Shown here: positions 48,869-56,717 of the stretch, piece by piece | Position numbering within the stretch: the stretch's first letter is position 1 | How the letters are laid out: every line of letters starts with the position of its first letter | Source of the DNA: Clostridia bacterium | Lineage (GTDB): Bacteria > Bacillota > Clostridia > Oscillospirales > CAG-272 | Assembly (NCBI GenBank): GCA_017450965.1 | Contig: JAFSSQ010000029.1 | Span: 1-57,763, forward strand | Reading direction: 5' to 3' | Length of the DNA stretch: 57,763 nucleotides | Translations under genes and position numbers: made by a program | The notes under the pieces: model-generated | Told to the model about the DNA's origin: nothing | The model's input: only the letters and a program-made list of their open reading frames with translations | Database searches by the model: none

Positions 48869-49594
48869 ATGAACGGACCGGAAAAAGACCGCCCCGCCGC
48901 AAAAGAGGAGGAAAGCGTCCTCTCCCTCCCCGAGCTGCGGACGGGCCTCGCCGCCTTCCCCTTTGTCAGCGTGCCGGTGATCGGACAGATCGAGGGGCAC
49001 CTCCGCCTCGACGAAAAGGAAAAGGCGACCCGCTACGAGCTGCTGCTCCCTCTCCTCGTCTCCCTCGAGCAGGACCCCTCGGTCGAGGGGATCCTGCTCC
49101 TGCTCAACACCCTCGGCGGGGACGTGGAGGCGGGGCTGGCGCTCGCCGAGCTGATCGCCTCTCTGAAAACGCCCACCGCCGCCCTCGTCCTCGGCGGCGG
49201 CCACTCGATCGGCATCCCCCTCGCGGTCTGCGCCGACCGCTCCTTTATCGTGCCGAGCGCCACGATGACGATCCACCCCGTCCGCTCCAGCGGCACGGTG
49301 ATCGGCGTGCCGCAGAGCTTTTACTACTTCGACCGGATGCAGGAACGGATCCTTTCTTTCCTTTCCTCCCACTCCCGCGCCGATAAGGACGCCCTGCGCC
49401 GCCTGATGATGAACACCGGCGAGATGGCAAACGACGTCGGCTCCATCATCGAGGGGCCGGAAGCGGTCAAGATCGGTCTGATCGACGAGGTCGGGGGACT
49501 CTCCGAGGCGCTCGCCTACCTCGCCGGGCGGCGCGCCGCCCCCGCGCCCGCCAAAGAAAAAAAGCCGCGCGCCGGCAAACGGAAAACGGTATGA
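48869..49594 (+). CDS. tepA: ClpP-fold peptidase TepA
   Basis: The 241-residue protein is a ClpP-like serine peptidase of the TepA (YmfB) family. The nucleophile is Ser113 in GGGHSIGIPLAV and the likely His is His136 in TIHPVRSSG; NTLGGDVEAGLALAE builds the oxyanion region. It has no signal peptide and a basic, Ala/Pro-rich C-terminal tail. In Bacillus the homologue degrades small acid-soluble spore proteins at germination. The next gene overlaps by 4 nt and is a spore germination protein, which supports a spore role. AAAGGAG precedes ATG 48869. Confidence 0.9.
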   Translation: MNGPEKDRPAAKEEESVLSLPELRTGLAAFPFVSVPVIGQIEGHLRLDEKEKATRYELLLPLLVSLEQDPSVEGILLLLNTLGGDVEAGLALAELIASLKTPTAALVLGGGHSIGIPLAVCADRSFIVPSATMTIHPVRSSGTVIGVPQSFYYFDRMQERILSFLSSHSRADKDALRRLMMNTGEMANDVGSIIEGPEAVKIGLIDEVGGLSEALAYLAGRRAAPAPAKEKKPRAGKRKTV

Positions 49595-51003
49595 GCGCCT
49601 CCCTCTCCCCCCTCTACGCGGAAAATCTCGTTCGCTTCGACTCCCTGCTCGGCGTGGGGCGCAGCTTCGACGCGGTGAAAAAGCCCTTCTCCGTCTGCGG
49701 CGTTTCCTTTACCCTCTACGCGATCGACGGGCTTTTTAAGTCCGAGCTGACCGAGCGGCTGCTCGAGCATTTCCTCTCCCTCCCCCTCCCCGCCCTGCCG
49801 CGGAGCGCGGACGCCTTCCTCCGCGAGGCGGTCCCCCTCGGCGAAGGGAAGGTCCTCTCGGACGAGGGCGCCGCGCTCGCCGAGGTCCTCGCCGGCTCGG
49901 CCGCGCTCTTTTGCGAGAGCTTCGGCGCGGCGGCGATCGTCCTCAACGTCCGCGCCGGGACCGGCCGGCAGACCGAGGAGCCGGAAAACGACAAGGTCCT
50001 CCAGGGCGCGCACGACGGCTTTGTGGAAACCCTCCTCTCCAATACCGCCCTCGTGCGGCGCCGGATCCGCTCGGAAAAACTCACCCTCTCCCTCCACACG
50101 GTCGGCGTTTCAAGCAAGACCGACGTCTGCGTCGCCTACTACGCCGGCCGCGCGGACGAGGATTACGTCCGGCGGGTGGAAAAAACGCTCGACGAAATCA
50201 AGACCGACGCCCTCCCCCTCGGCCAGCAGAGTCTTGCCGAGTGCCTGCTCCGCCATAACTGGTATAACCCCCTCCCGAAGGTCCGCTACACCGAGCGGCC
50301 CGACAAGGCGGCGGCGCAGCTGCTTGAAGGGAACGTCCTCCTCTTTTGCGACACCTCCCCCACCGCTATGATCCTGCCGACCTCGATCTTCGAGTTCATG
50401 CAGGAAACAAACGACTATACCCTCCCGCCCGTTACCGGCTGCTACCTGCGGCTGGTGCGGCACGCCGCCTTTCTTCTCACCGTCTTTTTTACTCCCCTCT
50501 GGCTGATCCTCATCTCCTCCCCGCAGCTGCTCCCGGACTGGCTCTCCTTTATCCTGCCGGAAAAAAAGGCGCAGCTCCCCGTCGCCGCGCAGCTGCTTTT
50601 GGTGGAGTTTATGATCGACGCCCTCAAGCTCGCCAGTCTCAACACCCCCAGTCCCCTCTCCGGCTCCCTCTCCGCGATCGCCGGGCTCATCCTCGGCGAC
50701 TTTGCCGTTGAGGTCGGGTGGCTCATCCCCGAGGTCGTCCTCTATATGGCGTTCGTCGCCGTCGTCAGCTTCGCCCAGCCCGGCGTCGAGCTCGGGTTCG
50801 CCTTCAAGTTTTTGCGGGTGCTCCTCCTCATCCTCTCCGCCCTCTTCGGCTTTCCCGGGTTTTTTGCCGGCTGCGGCGTGATCGTTTTCCTCCTCTTGAC
50901 CAACAAAACCGTCGCCGGCCGCGGCTTTTACCTCTATCCCCTCCTCCCCTTCGACAAAAAAGCCCTCGCCCGCCTCCTCTTCCGTACCAAAAAAGACGAT
51001 TGA
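49591..51003 (+). CDS. spoVAF: Spore germination protein, GerA/SpoVAF family
   Basis: The 470-residue protein has a soluble N-terminal half with GerA-family motifs (LFCDTSPTAMILPTSIFEFMQETNDYT near 255, LRLVRHAAFLLTVFFTPLWL) and about five membrane helices in the C-terminal part (about 298-445). SpoVAF supports calcium-dipicolinate release in the spore inner membrane. A germinant-receptor A subunit of the same fold is possible, but no GerB/GerC genes follow. It is coupled to tepA by an ATGA overlap. Confidence 0.85.
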   Translation: MSASLSPLYAENLVRFDSLLGVGRSFDAVKKPFSVCGVSFTLYAIDGLFKSELTERLLEHFLSLPLPALPRSADAFLREAVPLGEGKVLSDEGAALAEVLAGSAALFCESFGAAAIVLNVRAGTGRQTEEPENDKVLQGAHDGFVETLLSNTALVRRRIRSEKLTLSLHTVGVSSKTDVCVAYYAGRADEDYVRRVEKTLDEIKTDALPLGQQSLAECLLRHNWYNPLPKVRYTERPDKAAAQLLEGNVLLFCDTSPTAMILPTSIFEFMQETNDYTLPPVTGCYLRLVRHAAFLLTVFFTPLWLILISSPQLLPDWLSFILPEKKAQLPVAAQLLLVEFMIDALKLASLNTPSPLSGSLSAIAGLILGDFAVEVGWLIPEVVLYMAFVAVVSFAQPGVELGFAFKFLRVLLLILSALFGFPGFFAGCGVIVFLLLTNKTVAGRGFYLYPLLPFDKKALARLLFRTKKDD

Positions 51004-51060
51004 CCGCCCTCGCCTCTCCCGCGTATCCTGTAAAAGAAAAACGGGAAAGGAGCGGCCGAT

Positions 51061-51300
51061 ATGGAAACCGTCTGGTACGCCGTCCGCGGCGCCGGGGCGC
51101 TCGCCGCCCTGCGCCGCGCCCTCCTGCAGGAGGGCTGGGAGGAGAGCGGCTTTTTCGCCGACAGAGAACGCGAGCTTTTCTTCCTCGCCCTCCCCAAAAG
51201 CGATCGCGTCGACCGCGTCGCCGGCGAGTTCGGCGAAAAGATCGACTTTTTCGCCTTCGACGCCTTTCTGGAAGAGACCTACTTTTCTGAAGAAAAGTAG
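51061..51300 (+). CDS. Small hypothetical protein whose stop lies inside hairpin A
   Basis: The 79-residue protein belongs to no family I recognise. It starts METVWYAVRGAGALAALRRALLQEG, has alternating acidic and aromatic residues (FFADRERELFFLALPK) and ends TYFSEEK. The last seven codons and the TAG stop are made by element A (51278-51301), so the repeat has become coding. GGAAAGGAG lies 9 bases before the ATG. It follows spoVAF by 57 nt and could be cotranscribed with it. Confidence 0.7.
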   Translation: METVWYAVRGAGALAALRRALLQEGWEESGFFADRERELFFLALPKSDRVDRVAGEFGEKIDFFAFDAFLEETYFSEEK

Positions 51301-51350
51301 GCAAAAGACTTCCTTTTCTGAAGAAAAGGAAGCAAAAGACTTTTTGAAAA
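51278..51350 (+). repeat. 3' hairpin element A, tandem pair (copies 6a and 6b)
   Basis: CCTACTTTTC/GAAAAGTAGG (51278-51301) and CTTCCTTTTC/GAAAAGGAAG (51309-51332), both with a TGAA loop, then CAAAAGACTTTTTGAAAAGGG. The first stem again carries a compensated change compared with copies 3a and 3b. Confidence 0.88.
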
Positions 51351-51392
51351 GGGATAAATGGAAAGTCAGCGTGTTCATAGCAAATCCAATAC

Positions 51393-51425
51393 GAAAGCCG
51401 ACCCGGTAAGCGTGGGTCGGCTTTC
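51393..51425. terminator. Terminator of the tepA-spoVAF unit
   Basis: Perfect 12-bp stem GAAAGCCGACCC (51393-51404) and GGGTCGGCTTTC (51414-51425), near-identical to 212-244. Confidence 0.8.
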
Positions 51426-51429
51426 TGCT

Positions 51430-51668
51430 TTGGCATAGCGGCAGGAGCAATATGATGCCGCGGGTCAGACGCCCCGCGGCTTCCGTTTTATGCCGCGCGG
51501 CTAAAGCCCCGCGGCGGTCCCTGCCCTACAAGAGTGGGGGGGTGTCCCGCTATTATTGTAGGGCGGGGGTTTATCTCCCGCCGCTTCTCGATTGTTTCTA
51601 CCTTTGGCTCCCTCCGGGAGGGAGCTCCCGCGCAGCGGGTGAAGGAGTAGGCGGGCGGTACGGATGAA
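51430..51668. repeat. Palindrome-rich intergenic module, copy 2
   Basis: This gene-free stretch holds a GCCGCGGG/CCCGCGGC hairpin (about 51457-51480), a CCCTACAA...TTGTAGGG arch (51522-51563), GGCGGG/CCCGCC (about 51562-51582), CTCCCTCC/GGAGGGAG (51608-51624) and CCCGC/GCGGG around GCA (51628-51640). It is the counterpart of the module at 1-198, with part of it inverted. Frames across it have no coding character. Confidence 0.7.
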
Positions 51669-51739
51669 AGCAAAGAAGAAACAAGGATTGAAAAAACTCC
51701 TTCCGTCTCGCTCCGCGAGCCACCGGCCCGTCGGGGTCC

Positions 51740-51996
51740 CCCTCTGTATCGGATGGGATTTATATTCGCAATATGCGTCGCGCTTGTGATCGCGTTGCCG
51801 CTCGCGTCCTTCACCGAGAGCAGCTTGCCCCACGGGTCGTACTCGTAATATGCGACGACCGCTCCGTTGCTTTCCAGCAGCTCCAGCACGTCGCCCTGCA
51901 GGTTGCGGACAAAGTAATAGTAGTCCTGACTCGGTCCGTTCCCGTAGATCAGCCCGTACGGCCTGCCGGTCTCGTCGTAGATGAAGATGTCAAAAC
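51740..51996 (-). pseudogene. RHS-repeat core fragment
   Basis: Read on the minus strand, this encodes RFDIFIYDETGRPYGLIYG, then a YYYFVRNLQGDVLELL segment, YEYDPWGKLLSV and a final INPIRYRG. That is the conserved C-terminal end of the RHS core, where variable toxin tips begin. It has no start, stops at PIRYRG and runs into repeat sequence. It follows the immunity gene in the same direction, like the displaced core-tip pieces in RHS loci. Confidence 0.82.
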
Positions 51997-52004
51997 GGTT
52001 TGTA

Positions 52005-52445
52005 TCACGCCTCCAGCACCTTGCGGATATCCTTTGGAAGTTCGTTTTTGAGATCGTCGTTTTCTAACAAGGCAGCCATATTTCCAAGCCAACTTTGATT
52101 GTCCAATATGAGGGCTTCTTTTACACAGACTGTCAAGAAGGAGGAAAGAAAAGAGATATCCTTCATCTTGATCAAACGTTCCAAAACAAGCTCCGCGCCC
52201 GGCCAATTCATATCTTCCAACCACTCCAACATTTCCGGCACGCAGTATTGCAGTTTTTCGTCAGGATAATCATATAGGATCTTTGCGCAATTTCCCCACA
52301 CATCCTTGCTGTGTTTGAAGCTGCGTGGTTGCAGAAAGACACTGAAGCACTCGATGTCTTTTGCTAATTCGATCCCTTTTTTCTGAGTTTCTGCATCGCT
52401 ATTCCAACTAAGCATATCGAATAACTCGTCAATTCCTATCGACAT
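52005..52445 (-). CDS. Polymorphic-toxin immunity protein (DUF5071-like)
   Basis: The 146-residue all-helical protein resembles DUF5071 immunity proteins (LQYCVPEMLEWLEDMNWPGAELVLERLI is the characteristic helix pair). Such proteins neutralise a toxin delivered by RHS or similar systems. It lies 17 nt after the stop of a toxin tail and before an RHS fragment. Its base composition is more AT-rich than the flanks, consistent with transfer. It has a full reading frame with ATG 52445 and a weak AGGGGG ribosome binding site, so it may still work as an orphan. Confidence 0.75.
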   Translation of the reverse strand: MSIGIDELFDMLSWNSDAETQKKGIELAKDIECFSVFLQPRSFKHSKDVWGNCAKILYDYPDEKLQYCVPEMLEWLEDMNWPGAELVLERLIKMKDISFLSSFLTVCVKEALILDNQSWLGNMAALLENDDLKNELPKDIRKVLEA

Positions 52446-52462
52446 TTCTTATCCCCCTGTTT

Positions 52463-52753
52463 TCAGTTTCCATCCCATCTTGTGCAAACAGATTGCACAG
52501 CTCTCGACCATATTGAATTCTGTCCTGCATCATGCCATCCTTTTAGTGTTGTACCAATAGGAAATACGCTTACGTGAAGCGGACTATCCAGTATAGCAAA
52601 TACAGCACCTGTAGAATTCAATTGTCCAATTGTTGTTTTCGCAGAACCCGGCTTTGGTATTGTGGAAAAAGACAAGCCGAAAGCTGGAAATAAAATATCT
52701 CTATCAGAAGGAGTGTAACTAACACTTAAAGATTTTCTATCTGTTTGAGCGAG
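52463..52753 (-). pseudogene. C-terminal fragment of a secreted toxin
   Basis: These 96 codons end in HVSVFPIGTTLKGWHDAG and a final SVCTRWDGN. Position directly before the immunity gene and AT-richer composition point to the toxic tip of an RHS-type protein. The N-terminal part is gone: the sequence joins the damaged terminator of comF at about 52755-52765. The toxin activity cannot be named. Confidence 0.6.
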
Positions 52754-52762
52754 GTCTCTAAA

Positions 52763-52869
52763 AATCCGGTTTTGCTCGCGACCGGCGTTTTGGCCTTTGT
52801 TCGCTTTGTAAAGCCGTTTCTTTCCCTTTTTGAAAAGTCTTTTCGCTTCCTTTTCTTCAGAAAAGGAAG
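52763..52869 (-). repeat. 3' hairpin element A (copy 7) with damaged terminator
   Basis: A perfect stem, CTTCCTTTTC/GAAAAGGAAG (52846-52869), stands 20 bases after the comF stop on the minus strand, followed by the linker. The terminator arm GACCGGCGTTTTG (52780-52792) is complete, but its partner is altered (AAAATCCGG instead of CAAAACGCCGG), marking the rearrangement point next to the toxin fragment. Confidence 0.78.
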
Positions 52870-52889
52870 ACTCTTTCCATTTTCTACCT

Positions 52890-53627
52890 CTAACTCCTCG
52901 CGGCGAAGACGGCGGCGCGGACTTCGGCGGCGCCGGCAAAGCGGAGGAGGTCTGCGACGGCGGCGAGGGAGGCGCCGGTGGTGAGGACGTCGTCGACGAC
53001 GAGGTAGCGTTTTCCCGCGGCGTTGAGGCCGGGGGCGGGGAGGACGGTCTTTTTTGCGTTTTCAATCCGGGCGGCGCGGTCGAGACCTTTTTGCTCTTTG
53101 GCTTGCCCCGACCGGACGGCGGTCTTCTCCCACGGCAGACCGAGCGCGCCGGCAAGGAGCCGGGAGACGTCCTCCATCTGGTCGTAGCCGTAGGCGCGGA
53201 TCCCTTTTTGTCCGCGCGGGACGAAGGTAACGGTAAACCCGTCGATCTTCTCCGGCATCCGGCGCACAGCATGGGCGAGCTCGCGGGCGACGAACGCCTT
53301 GGCGTCCCGGCTGTTTTCGCGCTTAAGAGCAAACAGGACGGCCTGCGCGGGGGCGTTCGTTTCGTCCGGTAGGTAGGCGGCCGCCTTGGCGACGCGGTAG
53401 ACGCCGGCGCCGACGAGCAGCTCGGAGCAGCAGACGCAATCCGCCGTTTCCCTCCCGCAATGCCGGCAGGGGAGGCGGGCGGCGAGAGCGTAGGAGGAAA
53501 GGCAGAGGGGGCAGAGGGCGAGGGGGTCGGACGGGGTGAGGAGTTTTCCGCAGCAAAGGCAGCGGGGCGGAAAGAGAAAATCGACCGCCCCGCTCCGGAC
53601 CTTATTCCATTTTTCCCGCAGACTCAA
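52890..53627 (-). CDS. comF: ComF family phosphoribosyltransferase-like protein
   Basis: The 245-residue protein has an N-terminal cysteine cluster (CLCCGKLL, CPLC, CRHCGRETADCVCC), likely a zinc ribbon, and a C-terminal PRTase domain with YLVVDDVLTTGAS. ComF helps load single-stranded DNA in natural transformation and replication restart; other competence genes are not in this window. It overlaps nnr by 4 nt and is the last gene of the radC operon. Confidence 0.9.
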   Translation of the reverse strand: MSLREKWNKVRSGAVDFLFPPRCLCCGKLLTPSDPLALCPLCLSSYALAARLPCRHCGRETADCVCCSELLVGAGVYRVAKAAAYLPDETNAPAQAVLFALKRENSRDAKAFVARELAHAVRRMPEKIDGFTVTFVPRGQKGIRAYGYDQMEDVSRLLAGALGLPWEKTAVRSGQAKEQKGLDRAARIENAKKTVLPAPGLNAAGKRYLVVDDVLTTGASLAAVADLLRFAGAAEVRAAVFAARS

Positions 53628-55162
53628 CGGAGAAGCCGCGCCAGCGCGCGGGCGGCGGCCTCCGGGAGATCGGAGGGGAGATAGCCGTACTCCGAGCGGT
53701 CGCGCGCCAGCAGATCGCCGGCGGCGCCGTGCAGCCAGGCGGCCGCGGCGGCGGCGGTGAAGACGGGTTTCCCCTGCGCGAGGAGCCCGGCAAGCATCCC
53801 GGCGAGTACGTCGCCGGAGCCGCCCTTGGCGAGCCCCGGGTTGCCGGTGGGGTTATAGAGGACCTCCCCCTCCGGGGAGACGGTAACGGTATCGGCGCCT
53901 TTGAGAAGGAGGGTAACGCCCCGTTCGGCCGCGTAGCGTTTGGCGGCGGCGACGCGGTCGGCGGCGATCTCTTCGCGGGAGAGCCCGGAGAGGCGGGAGA
54001 ACTCCAGCGGGTGCGGCGTGAGGACGACCTCCCGCCCGCCGCGTTCGGCGGGGTAGCCGCAGGCGGCGAGGGCGTTGAGCGCGTCGGCGTCGAGGACGGC
54101 GGGCGCGCCCTCGGTGGAGAGGAGCGCGGAGACGAAGAGCTTGACGTTCTCGGAAACGCCGAGCCCGCAGCCGACGAGAACGGCGTCCGCTTTTTCCGCT
54201 TCCGAGAGAAGGGCGACGAGGTCGCGCTCCGTCCAGTTTTCCGGATCCGGCAGGGGGAAGAAAAGCGCCTCGGGGTGCCGGACGGCGGCGAGATCGCAGA
54301 CCGCTTTCGGCGCGCAGACCTCGACCAGCCCCGGCCCGACGCGCAAAGCGCCGGAAAGCGCGAGGAGACAGGCGCCGGGCATCTTCTCCGAGCCGCAGAC
54401 AAGGAGCAGTTTGCCGTAGGTTCCTTTGTTCGAGTCGGTCGGGCGGCGGGAGAAGACGGCGCGGAGCATCGCCTCGTCCGTCGCCTGTTCGGTGAAGCGG
54501 CCCTGCCGCTCGATCGCGCGGTAGTCCACGCCGAGATCGCAGACCTCGATCCGTCCGGCGTACGCGCGGCCGGGGAGAAGCAGCAAAGAGCGCATGGGGT
54601 AGGACATCGCGGCGGTCACGTCGGCAACAAGGGCGTGAGGGTCGGCGGTCCCGGCGGCGCAGTCCACGCCGCTCGGCACGTCGATCGCCAGTTTTTTGGC
54701 GCGCGAGGCGTTCACCTCGTCGAGAAGACCGGCAAGGTCGGCGGGGAGCGGGGCGCGGAAGCCGGTGCCGTAGAGCGCGTCGATCACGAGATCGGCGCGG
54801 GCGAGAGCGTCCGAGAAAAACGGCCCCTTTTCCAGCGGGTAAAAGGTTTTCAGGATCTTTTTGGCGCGGCTCCGGTGGAGGGCGGCGTCGCCGCTCCGCT
54901 TTTTCTCCGGCTCGTATTCCGCCGCGATCACGGAAACGCCCTCTCCGGCGAGGACGGCGGCGGCGACGTACCCGTCTCCGCCGTTGTTGCCGCTGCCGCA
55001 GAGAACGAGGACGGCGGGCGCTTCCCGCCCGGCGAGAAGCTCGCGGGCGATCTGCGCGACGGAGACGCCGGCGTTCTGCATCAGGAGCTTGCCGGGGACT
55101 TTGAGCTCTTCGATCGCAAAGCGGTCGGCGGCTCGGCTTTGTTCAGGCGTTAAGAGATACAT
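53624..55162 (-). CDS. nnr: Bifunctional NAD(P)H-hydrate epimerase / ADP-dependent dehydratase
   Basis: The 512-residue metabolite-repair enzyme fuses an epimerase domain (about 1-210; VLCGSGNNGGDGYVAA and DALYGTGFRAPL) and an ADP-dependent dehydratase domain (about 225-510; ending in NPGLAKGGSGDVLAGMLAGLL with the catalytic Asp). It restores NADH and NADPH damaged by hydration. It starts 12 nt after the NUDIX gene, and comF overlaps its stop by ATGA. Confidence 0.95.
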   Translation of the reverse strand: MYLLTPEQSRAADRFAIEELKVPGKLLMQNAGVSVAQIARELLAGREAPAVLVLCGSGNNGGDGYVAAAVLAGEGVSVIAAEYEPEKKRSGDAALHRSRAKKILKTFYPLEKGPFFSDALARADLVIDALYGTGFRAPLPADLAGLLDEVNASRAKKLAIDVPSGVDCAAGTADPHALVADVTAAMSYPMRSLLLLPGRAYAGRIEVCDLGVDYRAIERQGRFTEQATDEAMLRAVFSRRPTDSNKGTYGKLLLVCGSEKMPGACLLALSGALRVGPGLVEVCAPKAVCDLAAVRHPEALFFPLPDPENWTERDLVALLSEAEKADAVLVGCGLGVSENVKLFVSALLSTEGAPAVLDADALNALAACGYPAERGGREVVLTPHPLEFSRLSGLSREEIAADRVAAAKRYAAERGVTLLLKGADTVTVSPEGEVLYNPTGNPGLAKGGSGDVLAGMLAGLLAQGKPVFTAAAAAAWLHGAAGDLLARDRSEYGYLPSDLPEAAARALARLLR

Positions 55163-55174
55163 CGTTTCCTCCGG

Positions 55175-55768
55175 TTAAAGAGACTCGGTTCTGTTCTGCA
55201 GGGTCAGATAGGCGCGCAAAAGGCCCGCCTGGGTCTTCATATCTTCGATCTCCCCGTCCAGAACAAGGCGGACCGCCTCGGCGAGGGGAATGCGGACGAC
55301 GCGGAGAAACTCGTCCCGGTCGAGCTTTTGCTCGCCTTCGGTCAGTCCGGTCGCAAGGTAGAGGGTGAGCCGCTCGTCGGAATAGGCGGGCGCGCCGTAA
55401 AAATCGCCGAGCGAAACGAGAGAGGCGGCGCAAACGCCGGTCTCCTCCTTTAGCTCCCGCAGCGCGGCGGCGGCGCGGTCTTCGTCCCCCTCCTCCAGCT
55501 TGCCGGCGGGGATCTCAAGCAGGACCTTGCCGATCGGATAGCGGAACTGCCGGACGAGGAGAACGTCGCCGTTCTCCGCGACGGGAACGACGCACACGGC
55601 GCCCCGGTGGCGCACGATCTCCCAGACGGCGCGGTCCCCGTTCGGCAGGGCGACCTCGTCGCAGAACAGATGCAGAAGGTTTCCTTCAAAAGCGCTCCTG
55701 CCGGATACCCGTTCCACGCGCAGACCGGTCTCGTCGTGAAGGATCGCGTCCTTTTCCTCAGCGGTCAT
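55175..55768 (-). CDS. NUDIX hydrolase, ADP-ribose pyrophosphatase type
   Basis: The 197-residue protein has a NUDIX box around 89-112 (GKLEEGDEDRAAAALRELKEETG) and the IPAGKLE and FYGAPAYSDERLTLYLA segments of ADP-ribose pyrophosphatases, which split ADP-ribose to AMP and ribose-5-phosphate. The ATG at 55768 (MTAEEKDAILHDETG) overlaps the upstream gene by 11 nt; a longer start is possible but would add a basic, Pro-rich stretch. Confidence 0.9.
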   Translation of the reverse strand: MTAEEKDAILHDETGLRVERVSGRSAFEGNLLHLFCDEVALPNGDRAVWEIVRHRGAVCVVPVAENGDVLLVRQFRYPIGKVLLEIPAGKLEEGDEDRAAAALRELKEETGVCAASLVSLGDFYGAPAYSDERLTLYLATGLTEGEQKLDRDEFLRVVRIPLAEAVRLVLDGEIEDMKTQAGLLRAYLTLQNRTESL

Positions 55769-56702
55769 CGGTCTTCTCCTTCTCGGCGCTTTTTGCGGCC
55801 TGTTCGGCGGCAAAACGCGCCTTCGCCGCGGCCAGACTCTTTTTCTTTTTCTGCCGCGGGATCAGGATGACCGCCGCAAGGATCAGCGCGGCGGCGGCGA
55901 TGATGAGGTAGTCGACGAAGATCGGCGTCTCCCGCCCGAAGAGAAGACTGGTCGTCCTTCCCTTCTTCGCCGGCAGGACGGAGAAGACGCTCTCGCCCGC
56001 GTAATCCTCGGAGCCGACCGCCTTTCCTTCCCCGGTGACAAGGCCGGAAAGACTGAGCGTTTTATCCGAGAGAAGGACCGCGGAGGAGGCGGAAAGCTCG
56101 ACGGCGGCGTAGGAGATCTTCAGCTCGTTTGAGGCGCGGAGCGGGGCGTTTGCGGTGAGAGAGCCGCCGAGGATCTTGACGACGCGCCCCTCGATCGCCG
56201 TATCGGACGCGGTGATCGTAACGCTGCCGCCGGTCAGGCTCCATTCCGCCCGCTCGGAGACGACGCCGCGCGCGGCGGTGATCCGGTAGGTCCCCCCGGT
56301 GAGGTTGACGCGGTGGTTTTTGGCGCCCGTGGGATTGAGAAAGCCGATCCCGTCCGGCGCGTCGGCGACGAGCGTGAGGGTGCCGGCGCCCTTGAAGGTG
56401 GCGCTCCCCTCGATATCGAGGGCGGCGTAGGAGGCGCGGATGTAGTTATCTCCCTCCAGCACGACCGTCGCCCCGTCCTTGATGCGCAGACCGTAGCGAT
56501 CGGACGTTTCGATCGAGAGGCCGCGCAGGGTAAGGGTATCGGTGCGGTTCGCCCATTCGTAACCCTCGCCGCGCTGGTTCTGGCGGACGTTGAGAAGATC
56601 CAGCGTCTCCGTCATCGCCGCGGCGCAGACGGGCCGGGCGGCGAGTGCGGGCGCGAGGAGAAGAAGAACGGCGAAAAAGAGGGAAAAAATACGGCGTTTC
56701 AT
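55758..56702 (-). CDS. Secreted membrane-anchored beta-helix-like protein
   Basis: The 314-residue protein has a signal peptide (1-28, ending APALAARPVCAAA), a repetitive beta region of about 200 residues with short strands and Gly turns (LTGGTYRITAARG, LTGGSVTITASD, ILGGSLTAN), a C-terminal membrane helix (about 263-283) and a basic Lys/Ala-rich cytosolic tail. The repeats resemble parallel beta-helix or carbohydrate-binding folds. Function unknown. It is in the radC operon, 15 nt after radC. Confidence 0.75.
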   Translation of the reverse strand: MKRRIFSLFFAVLLLLAPALAARPVCAAAMTETLDLLNVRQNQRGEGYEWANRTDTLTLRGLSIETSDRYGLRIKDGATVVLEGDNYIRASYAALDIEGSATFKGAGTLTLVADAPDGIGFLNPTGAKNHRVNLTGGTYRITAARGVVSERAEWSLTGGSVTITASDTAIEGRVVKILGGSLTANAPLRASNELKISYAAVELSASSAVLLSDKTLSLSGLVTGEGKAVGSEDYAGESVFSVLPAKKGRTTSLLFGRETPIFVDYLIIAAAALILAAVILIPRQKKKKSLAAAKARFAAEQAAKSAEKEKTDDR

Positions 56703-56717
56703 AGTTTCCTTTCCCGA

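Noticed and set aside
51488..51740. Continuation of the RHS fragment frame into the repeat
   Set aside because: After PIRYRG the translation is repeat-derived and low-complexity, with no RHS similarity.
52463..53332. 289-codon minus-strand frame joining toxin tail and region antisense-frame to comF
   Set aside because: Its N-terminal two thirds are comF read in another frame plus element A; only the last 96 codons have their own character.
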